IMG/VR virus record: IMGVR_UViG_3300021442_000221 | Location: 1-30,003 of that record | Direction: 5' to 3' (one strand) | From: a virus | DNA: 30,003 bases | Shown here: positions 7,650-19,600 of the stretch, in pieces | Position numbering within the stretch: position 1 is the first letter of the stretch | Layout of the letters: every line of letters starts with the position of its first letter | Translations under genes and position numbers: made by a program | The notes under the pieces: generated by a model | The model's input: only the letters and a program-made list of their open reading frames with translations | What the model was told of the DNA's origin: nothing | The model's database searches: none

Positions 7650-10600
7650 TAGGTAACGTTGCCTCTGCACTTCTTAAGAAACGCCCTATGTTATTTTCCT
7701 GTCTATGTAACGGAACTCCTGAATCTGTCCAGGTTCTTCCGAGCTTTCTCACCACTATAATTTTACTATTAATAGCTGGTGTATTTAATAATATTACTGT
7801 CGACGTTGTCCCATCTACACTAAATTCAGCAGGTAAAGTGATATCTGCTTCAGGACTGTCTAAATCAACAGTTTTATCAAATGAACTAATTGAAACTTTG
7901 CGTAATCTCTTGCCTGCTACAAAGATCTCAAATTCATTAACGGTTTTTGGGATAAAATCAACAGTTACAGCATTCGTTGATCCATCCGCTTCAAAAACCT
8001 GCGTTAATATTTCGTCTTTATATGGTACTGTTTGAGTTGCACTCTGATCAAATAAATCTGACCCTGCTTTGTGTAACTCTGCAACACCTGTACCTAAAGT
8101 ACCTCTACGTAATTGCCTAATGGCTCCGCCTTCCTTCAAATAGTACTCTATACGTTCGCCATTTATAAAAATTATTCCTGGTATACCTTTATCCTTATTA
8201 GGAAGTGGTAAATTATCATAATTTGTTACATAAATTCGACTATCGTACCAATGTAAATCTTCTGCTAATGTATATTTATTACTATCTCCAAGACGCTTAT
8301 AGTGTGTTCGGTTTAACATATCTTTAAAGATTCTGAATCCAAATTTTGGAACAATAACAGGATTAGTAAAATGAATCACTTCTATCTTATCATCAGGGTC
8401 AATATCACTTACAATTTTAATATGTTTTCTATCATCAGTAACATAATAATCAATACTTGGAGTTAATAATACCTTATTTAATGTAACCCATACATATTCA
8501 GCATCAATGGCTTCTTCACGTAATCTAACTATTCCATTAGTTAATTGATGGAATTCAGTATAACCATCTGTTCCAACTGTAACAGCATTTCTAGCCACAA
8601 CATCAAATGTTTCTCTTTTAATTTTTCTAATATCATGCTTACTAAATTTATATATTGTAAGTTTTACACCAAAAGGTGGTGGAGTATCTAAATAAACATC
8701 ATCTGGTGTTTTAACAAATAAACTTGTACCAACATCAAAATATCCAAGTTGATAATCACCACTATCAACAATAAACACTTCTAATGTATCTCCATTTACT
8801 CCTACATCATCAAACAACACAACCGATCCGTTAAAGGTATCCCAACGCCATTTTGTATTAAGTTCTATCGCAACACCATTCAAATAGACTAGAACATTAT
8901 TAGCACCAAATGTTGCTGTTGCAAGTTGCCATTCTCTTAATTGGTATTCACGTTGTGGTACAACTGTAAATTGTTGATTATATCCTGCATTCAAAATCTC
9001 ATTACCAAGTTTAACGATAATATTATGACTTTCTGGTTCACTAGTGAACGGAGTTTGACTTAAAGTAAATTTAGTCGTTACAGCATTACCAACAAATTCA
9101 TCTGTTGTTACTTGACTAAACACTTGACTAGTACTATCATAAATTACATACTGAATGATTGCTCCAGGATCTGGAATCGTTCCTAATTTAAATACTGCCC
9201 TACCAGGAACTTCATATGTAGCATCTGTTTCTGATAAATCAGTAGTTACTGTTTCACCATCTACTGTTAATGTATATGTTAGTCCTAATTTATAAACTAC
9301 CGGTGTTACAAATTGTGACGTTGAACCATCACCTATAAACTTATCTAAGTCAAGAATCTTTTCACCATTATTAGACATTGTTGAAATATGTACTAGTTCA
9401 TTAAGCTGTGGTACAGTAACTAATTCTACTTGTTTAGTTTGATAATTTACAGTATATTCTGTAGTATCTAAAATTATTCCATTTACTTTTACAAATAAAT
9501 CTTTTTGACTTGCTGGCAATTGGTTAATAGGAAATTTACTAATTGATCCATCCCCAAAGTAATTATGACTACTAATAATACACGAGCCATCCGCAGTTCT
9601 ATCATAAACTCTAAAATCTACAGTATCCATAACTTGTCCTGGAATTAATTCTTCAGGACCTTTAGAAGTTAATGGAGTAATAAACCCATCACCATCAACA
9701 ACAATTTCTTCTGACAAAAGTCCTTTAGCTGTTTGGTAAGCTAAATCGCCACCTTGTAATGCTGTATCATAAGCATCAGGATCTGGAATAAAACTACCGT
9801 CACTAGTTGCTTTTCTAATAATAATAACATCACCATCAACTGTTGGTATTAATTCTTCATTTAAAGTAATTGTTTGTGTAACGCCGTCGCCTGTAATTGT
9901 TTGCATAACTGCACTAGGATTACCAGGTACAGTACTGCCATCATATTCTGGATCGTCTACTCTAACACCATTTTTGTATACATTATAAAGTACACCATCT
10001 GCTAATGGTTGAGCAAGATTAAAAATATTTGTGCTTCCATCTAGCTGAAATACTTCGTCTTCAAATGTATTATCAAAAGTATCCCAAGTTGATGTAAACC
10101 AAGGTTCTGAAAACCAACCTGCGCCTCCACCAAAGTCAAAGCTTCTAACTTCTACACCACCATAATCAATACCTTCCATTAATTGTGATATATCGTTCCC
10201 TAACATTCCGTCAGTTGGTTTATAAAATAAATTAATACGATCTTGTGCCTGAAGCATATCAATAGCTTTACTATATTTGACTACTATTGAGGCTAAATTA
10301 GCTGGAGGTTCTGTAAAGAATATTTGTCCTCTATATCTTGTATATGATTTGTCTGTATAAGCAATATTTTTAAAAGTATATTCGCTTGTTAATAACTCAA
10401 CGTCATTAATTGTAATATAAATTTGACTAGGTCTTACATCCATTGGCCATTTTAAATCAACCTTTTGTTTACTTGCATTACCAGTAAAGGATTCTGTTTC
10501 TTCAAGAGTAGTAATTAAAAATGCTCCACTAACTCTATCAAATCTTGATATAATGTGAGCACTACGTATTTTTCCATTACCAAGTTTTGCAGAAACAACT

Positions 10601-13600
10601 GCTGGTTTACTACCTTCTGATTGTGTACCATTAACTGTAACTGTCGGTGCTGATAGATATCCTGAGCCAACATTTGTTAACTTAATCCAAGTAATTGCTC
10701 CGCCGACACCGATATATGCTTGTGCCTTGGCTCCTGTGCCGCCGCCTCCACTTATTGTAATAACTGGAACTTCAAGAAATCCTGTGCCGCCATCTTTAAT
10801 TTGAATCATTACAACTTCATACCCTAAATTATCTTTCCAATGTTTGTTTGGATAATTTACAAGTCCAGGATCTACACCATATAACACATCATCTTTAATT
10901 TTTAATGACGATGGTATAATTTTTCCAGCTTCTGTTTTATAAGCTGGTGGTAAATCAAAATCAGTTGTTATTGAATTAGTATTATCAAATTTTGTATAAG
11001 AAGTTAAGTATTCTCTAATCTTTGTTTTATAAGGTTTAGCTTCTCCAACAAATGCTTCATAACTTGGAAGATTATCATTTTGGAAAGTAACTTTTTCAGC
11101 TAACTCTCCAATATTATGCTTTGCCTTAATGAAGCTTGTTTTAAATGCCCAATCAACAAATTTTTGTTCTGAAAATACATAGCGTAAACTTGCTATGAAT
11201 AATTTATTATATTCTACTGCAAGATCATCTATAAAAATATCATCACGTAATGCTTCTAAAATTAATCTGAATTCGTGTACTGGTTGATTATCATAATCAC
11301 TTGTATCATAACTTAAACTATCATAACCTATATTCCAAGTTGGATAATTATATAGACTTGATGCAAATTTAATTGTTCCGTTCTGTCTACCAACTGTTTC
11401 ATAATTTGTAGTGTAATCTGCATCTACTACGCTATTAATTTTCTTTAATAATAGCCAACCGCCTGTACCAACTGTTTTAATTTTAACAATATCACCAATA
11501 TCATCATCTAAAGATGTTAATAGATAACTTTCATCAATTAGATAATCAACGTTTGTAAACTGATTATAATCTATCGCATACCAATCAATATAACCCCAAA
11601 AATCAGGAACATTATACGCTTGACTGTCTGTTCTTTCCCATAATGTGTTAGCAGTATTATAAGCATGAATTGACCATTTACCAGTAATATTTTCATCTGC
11701 TTTAACAAGTGTACTATATCTTCTAACTATTAATCCAGTATCGTTAGGATAATTTCTTCCGGCGTGTTTAACAGTTACACTATTAACTTTTCCTAGAGTA
11801 TCAATTGTTAAAATAAGTTCTGCGGCAGTACCATTCCCAATGTTAACAAATTCATATGTTGGTGGTACTTTATATCCTCTACCACCATCAGCAATTTCAA
11901 CTCGCTCTAATCTGCCATTTAGCCAAATAGGTGTTAATACTGCTTGTTTAATATTTGCAGTACCTACATAAACAATTTCTGCATACGTATCAACTGATTG
12001 ATCGAACTTACCAGAATTTAACGTTGGTATTACATCAACTTCTTTTAACTTACTAAGATCATATTCATCAACGATAATATGTTGTTTAAGAACTCTATTA
12101 ACTCGTTCAATAACTTCTTTTACTGCTTCAAGCCGATTTACAAACCAACTTTGTCGCGGACTATTTAATGAACCATATTTTTGTTTAGGACTTAAATCAG
12201 TATCAGGTACTGCTCTATAATTTGTATCCCATCCTATTAAACTATCAAACCACTTACGTTCTACATCAGCTTTAGGTCTACTTGTGTCTAATCCTTCACT
12301 TAAAACTTGATATTCATTATGAATATTATTTGGATTCTCAATAGTCCAGTAACGGAAATTAACTGCTGAATTTACATCATTGAATAAAGCATCAGTATTA
12401 TATAATGCAAATCTATTATCTGCTAATAGAGCCGCGAACTTATATCCTTGAGCTTTAGGATCTTCAATTAATTGTGCTACATCATATGCACTTGTTTTTC
12501 TCCACTCCTTCTCAGAAGGAATAAATTTTCTATTTTTAACCCAATAGTAAAACTTATTTGAAAAAGACTGTGCCGCTTTATTATAAACTCTAGTTGATAC
12601 TAAAGTATTATCATCAAACCTAGGTACTCCGCTAATTCCTTTTGATAAACCTTCTTCAGTATCTGCTTGTTCAAGCCATTGTGAAGGTAAAAGCTCTGTT
12701 TCAACCCATTCGTAAACATCAATTGAAGAACCTTTAAATAATTTATTCCAATTAGCAGTTTGATAAATTATACTTCCTTGATAAGGATTATGATATTTTA
12801 CTGTACTTAAATCCCACCAAAGTCTTCCAACATAGTTTTTACTCCAATAATTTGACGTATCAACATTAGACGGTGCTGTACCAATTGTATATACTGCTGG
12901 ATCATATAACGTTTTAAATGATATTTCTTCTTCAGCTATACCGGAAATTTTTCCTTGTATTGGATCAATATAATCTATTTGAGAACCTAGCTTATTTGTT
13001 TCTGTATCGTAAATAAACACGCCTCTGAACTGTTTTAGGTCAACTTGGTCAAGTGGTGAACGTAAAGTTTGCCACGACAAAACATTTCTTTCGCGTCTAA
13101 AATCAATTATTGTTCCCTGAAAATTATCAGTTGGTGTTATAGTTAATTCGGGCATTGCCACATAAACATGATTATCTGTAAATAATAAATAATCACCAAA
13201 ACGTCTTGTTACAGGATTATTAAAAACAAATTTTTCACTATACAATAATGTATTATTAAATCTTTGGAAAATAAGAACTTGGCCACTATCTTCATTAACA
13301 ACTTTAAACTGAGTAAGATTATTATCCCAGGACGTAGGTACGATTGTAATATTTGCATCAAATGTTGTAGATGCTATAAGATCTCCACCACGAGATGAAA
13401 CAGCTAAATTGTTTTTATCAAAGTCTAGTGTTGCTCCAAATCTTTCCGCTACATCAGTTTCTGGACTATAAAGTGTTTGTGACCATATGAAGCTACCTGC
13501 CTCTTGTATATAAACATAAACAGCGCCATTATTAGTCTCTACTTCATCTTGGAGTGGTGCACCAATGGCAATTAAAGTTCCATCGTCTGAAACTGCAACA

Positions 13601-16600
13601 GCTGAACCAAATCCTATACCTGCTACCGGTGTTACAATTTGTTGGCTAAATTCATAGTGTCCGTTGTTTAATCTATAAACAAGTACTTTAGGATCACCAC
13701 TAGTATATTCAGCTACAACAACTAAAATATTTCCATCTCTATTAGTTGTAAATGGACCAAAATTTGCAAGAAGACTTTGATCAAGAATAGTTTCGTCGTC
13801 AACTGTTAACCCTAAATCATTAGGAATATATCCTATATAATCTATATGCGATGATAATTGTGTCCAAAGTGATGGACTCCAAACACCTGCCGGTAAATTA
13901 GTTTTACTTTGCCAGAAATATTCATCATATAAAACAATATCATTTTCATAGTATGCTTGAGCTACATCAAATACACCTTTATAATCTTTATCTTTTCCAG
14001 TTGCATAATCGAATACTTCTCCAGTACTATCAGTACCATGATTAAACAAGTATACCCTACCAGGTGAACCAAATGACCCTGGATCGTGCGTACCAACATA
14101 AAGATAATGTAATAATCCATTTGTAGCAAACTCTATTTGGTCGCCAAATTCTGTACCTGTAGCCGTATGTTCAGAAATATATCCGTGGTTTAATGAATAC
14201 TCTCCATTAGCAGTCTTATCATAAGTTAAAATGATACCACAGTCGTCTTTATCATTGACAACACCTTCTGCGTGTGCAGGAATATTATATTGTTGTAACC
14301 AGTCTTTGTTTAGTGGTGTTGGATAATTAGGTATTCTAGCAATTCCACTAACTTCACTGCTAGAATAAAAATGTACTTCTAATTCATTTTGAAAACTCGG
14401 CGAAGTAACTGGTAACTGAGCTGAATCCGTGTTCTTAACAACCACCATCTTACCTGTAGCCGTACTATCCATATCCGCATGATCTAATCTCCCAGATAAA
14501 CGATTGACGCCAGGGCTAATAGCATCTTTTATACTAATAGTACTTGTTGCACTATTATTAAATCCGAAACTAAATGTTCCAGCTCGACCAGTTACAAATA
14601 CTCTAGCTGTTAATAATTGTTGTTGTATATACGTAACTGTAGCTTCAGCACCTGTAGTATTATCAATAATAACTTGATTTTCTAAAGGAACATAAGGATC
14701 ACCACTTAAATCAAAGTTTGTAAATGTTATATCAATATATCCTGACCATAGATCAAAAATTGTATGAGTTGAATCATTGAGATATGTAAATGTTAAACCT
14801 AATGACGCAGGATCAAAAACTGAAATAGGATCAACCCCTCCTCTAATAGTATTAACCCACATTTTAAACTCATCATCTTTATCAGCTAAATCTGTAAAAG
14901 TTTTAGGTGCTCTTACAAACCAAAGTTCACTTAAATTCGGTAATCCAAGTTTATCATAATAACTTAAATGTCCTAGTCTGCCGCCTCTTGTTGGATCTGT
15001 AATAAGACTTAATGCACGAACATCATCCATTGTATTACTAAACGGAACTGGTGATCTTGATTCACTTGAAGTTATAAAATCTTGACCTATAATATTTGGT
15101 ATTGCAATTTCTTGTGCTTCGTTTACAGTTGTAGTAAACGTAGGTATTCCGTCAATCCTCCACCATCCGCCAAATACTTCTGGGTGTGTGCCTGGTTGAA
15201 CTTTTTCAAATGTTCCACAACTTACTGCGTTTAAGAAAATTTCATCTGTAGCAAGAAATTCTCCACTAACATCTTTCATATAAATTATTGCTTGACTAAC
15301 ATTTTCAATTCGAATATATTGTACTTCACCAACGGCTGTAGCCGACGATAGTGAATCTCCAACAGTTGGAATGCGTATTAAATTGTCAACATATAAAATA
15401 GCATCAATTTTTGCCGCAATAACTTTTTGACCTTCTATTGCCGCAACACCTGGACCTGTTGCACCCCACGGTAAAATACCAGTTGGATAATTTTGTGAAA
15501 ATTCTTGCCAGTTAATAATTACTTTATCATTTTCAGCTGATCCATTATATTGTTCAACTGGAGCTCTAATTAATATGTGATCTGTAGTAACATCTAATCC
15601 ATAATCACCTCTTATAGCATAAACTATTTTTGGATATGAATTGCTTAAGGCATCATAATTTGCTTCGTGAATAAATGACGTTGAATAAAAACTAGGAAAT
15701 AATAATGCACCAGTTGCCGCCGCTATATCAAATTGTGCTTCCCAGAAAGCTTCTAAATACCTAACAATGTCACCAGTAACATAAGATGTTCCGCCATCAA
15801 AGTCACCTTTCCATTTAGTTCTTACATTACTAGCATGGGGAGCCCCAATAACTAAATGATTACCATCATCAGTTAATGCAACAGCTTGACCAAACTTTGC
15901 TGGTGGATCTCCAACATCACCATACAATTCTGTTGGAGCATCGATTGTTTGTCTATGAGTATAATCTACATTATCTGAAACTCTAGTAAACACATAAACT
16001 TTTTCGTATTCAGCGGCTGATACAATTAAAATTGTATTTCTTTGATCAGTCGCAATAACTTTACCAAATAAATGTCCTTCACCAGTGTTAACATTAGGAA
16101 TCTGTTGGAATGAACTATATGTTGGTTTATTTTCTAATACAACCCAACGTCCTTGATCATCATTATCAATCCAAATTAATTCACCTACGTTTAAGTGACT
16201 ATTAAGAACTCTAACATTTGCTTCTGCTACCGTGGCAACTCTAGCTGAAATAAATTTAGTAACAAATCCATCAGCTATTGGTACATCTTCTGTTGTACCA
16301 TTTGCATAACAAATAATATTTCCTAGAGAAACACTTTTAACTTTAAAGAATTTTTCTGCACCAGTAACATCAAGTACACCTATAATTTCATCTGCGTCAT
16401 ATACAGCTTGTTCATTAAGAGTTATTGTTGTTGTTCCGGCGTCATTATCTGAAGTTACTTGTACAACTCTGTCTACTGTTCTTACATACTTGAAAACATC
16501 CCATGATGTTCTATATTGACCAACCCAAATATAATTACCAACACTTAAATCTGTAATAGAAGCATTAAGAATGTCATCATATTTTGCAACTGTTAATTGA

Positions 16601-19600
16601 ACATCTTCTTCATTAACAAATCCTGCTGTTCGCACATATTCAAACTCTTTTGTATGTGTTGGAAATGGCTTATGATTATAACCATTTGGTTTTAAATAAA
16701 CTTCAAATGGTCGTATACGATAAATTAAATCTGTTTCTATTCCTGAAACAGTATCAACTAATTCGACTGGTTGAGGACTTAATTTAAATTTGCCTTCATC
16801 TAATTTAAATTCGATTTCATCAAATCCATCTGAAGACCCATATTGTCCTAACTTAACAGCCCACTCTTCATAAAAATCAATACTATCTTTATCTGCATTA
16901 CTTAAAGCATCAAACAGTTTTGTTAAACTATTTTGTGTACCTTTATCTTGAATAAATCCTTGATAAAATTTATACTGACTAACATCGTCATTAATAATGT
17001 TTGAAAGATACTCTCTTTTTTGATATCCAATAAGATGTTGGGCTATTACTTGCTGTTCTGTATCAAAATTATCTGTATCTAAATCATAATAATCTTTAAA
17101 TTGTTTTGCTTTATAATCTAAGTTGGGTCTTAATACAGAAGTAGGTTTCTTACTTAACCGCTCCCATAAAGAAGCATCAAAAGACTCTGCTCCTTCGATT
17201 TTTTGTTTAGCAAGATAATAAAATTCTTTATATTTTACTGTATCACCAACAGCATATTTTTTATATTCAGCCCATTCAGTACAAATTGCATTATCATAAA
17301 CAAACCCTGGAATATTTAAACTTCCATTCCAATCATCTGTACGATAACCTATAACTTTAACTCGTTCTTGTCTATATCCTGGTTCTAAATCATATATTAT
17401 ATCATTAAAAACAGTATGGTTGTCTATTAAAACAACGTGTTCTTTTTGTATTAATGGTAACTTAACAGCATATACACCATCAGCACTATTTTTTGCTGTA
17501 ATTTTAAATTCACCTTCAGCACCTCTATAAACATCAATAAATTCTTTTAATAATTTTGTCCCGTCAGCTTTTAAAAGTGTGTAGTCATAAAAACTATCAA
17601 AAATATTATCCGAAACATGAAGTTCTCTTTTAAATGATAAATGATTACCGGCTGGACTTAAAGTTATTACACTATTATCAGCCCAATTCTGTGTAGTCCA
17701 GAATAAAAATTCTTTAGCACTTAACTCCCAATTTTCAACTAAATTAATATCGGGATTAAAGAAATTAAAATCAAACCCTTTAGATTTTAACCAATGTCCA
17801 TAACCTAATAAGAAGTCAACAACACCTTGAATGGTTGTAAATAAAGTACCATACGAAATTTCTTTTATACTATTAATAAGAGGAGGTGTCTGATCAAACT
17901 GACGTCTAAAGAACGCATCACGTCCACCACTTATAGGTAATTCAGCTAATTTAACAAAGTTAGTAGCTTCAAAATCTACATCAGCATCATGTGATGTCTT
18001 AACAGTAAAATATTCATTATCAAATTCAACAATTTGTCCTTCAAGATACTTCTGACCGGCTTGCCATCTAACAAAACTTTCAGAAACGCCTCCAACATTT
18101 ACTACTGGATCATCTGATAACTCACGAACCTTAAAATATTTAAAATATGGATTAGTAGAATCATACCCTCTTATAACAAATCCAGCAGGTTTCTTTTCAA
18201 TAATAACTCCGCTATAACTTACTAAATCAATAACTGAACTTGCATTTAAAAATACTTCATAATTCTCATCAGGAACAAAAACATTTCCTTCATTAAATGG
18301 ACTTCTACTATCTAATAATAGTTTAAATTTAGATTTCTGAGTAAACCCAGCAATTTTAAATCCTAATTGATTTTTAATTTGCTTTAACTCGGTTTTATAA
18401 GAAGTATAACTATCTACAGCCTGTGTATTAACAAAGTTAAAGATATAATTGATAAATCCAGCCGTAGATGATCTATCTACATCTAGATATGTATTTGGAA
18501 AAACTATATCTTTAAACCTAATTCTTTTATCAGTATTACTATAAACAATTTCATTTGCTAAATTTCTAACAGTTCGCGATCTATCAAACCCTAATCCCAT
18601 AATTTTAGCTGGTTGATTAAGTATCCAACTTACAATAAATGCAAAAGGATATTCACTACTTCTACGCCAAGCGGTTTCAGTTGGTGCTTCGTCACCAAAA
18701 ACAAAAGCATCATCAGTTAATGCAAGAACATAATTTTTAGCATAGTTACTATCTAACGGACTTAATAAATTACCTTCACCATCTACTGGAATATGTTTTG
18801 TAATATCTTTTCTTGCATACGCTGTAAGATATTTTAATGCTTTGCCAGGTTCTCTAACAATTCCATCTTCAACATCTTTCCATAAAATTTTATTTTCTCT
18901 AGTATATGGAGCTGGTCCATAAACTGTTTGCCACCATGCAGGCTCAATAGTATAACCTAATATTTCCCAGGGATGAGTATGCGGACGATCAGTATCATAT
19001 GCTTCTTTATAAATTGCTCTCCAGTATCCTGCTAATTGATTACCATTCGGAGATGTCATTTTACTATAATTAAATGTGAAACTATTTGTTCGTTGATAAA
19101 AACTATGATCAGTATAATCTAAATTACCAACATTGTTTAACCAACCTAGGAAGTCAGTAATTAAAGTCTTATCTCTATTCCATTTACTAAATCCTGTATC
19201 TCTACTGTCACCACCAATAAATTCATGAATATCTATTAATGTTTTATCATACTCTACTTTTATATTATTAAAAATTCTTTTTTCTAATTCTAATAAAAGT
19301 TCATCTCTATAATCTCCATAACAAACAAAAATATTACCATCATGACCTTGAATAACTTCTGTTGGTGTTTGATAGGTATTATCAATATATTTCTTTGGTT
19401 CATATTTAGGATACAATCCTAATTTAGATGGCGTTTCAGGAATATAACTTCCGTCAGATAACGGATATTCATAAATTTCAATTATATCATCTACAGCCTT
19501 AGTCGCTGTAATTGTAACAAACCCTGGATGATCTGTTTCAAATATATAATCAACACCATGAAGTAATTGAACTTTGTTTTTATAAATGTAAACAGACTGT

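Noticed and set aside
8273-8280. AATAAATA on the minus strand inside the giant gene
   Set aside because: It is identical to the promoter-like octamers but lies deep in coding sequence without a start codon downstream. In AT-rich DNA such matches arise by chance, which also limits confidence in the intergenic ones.
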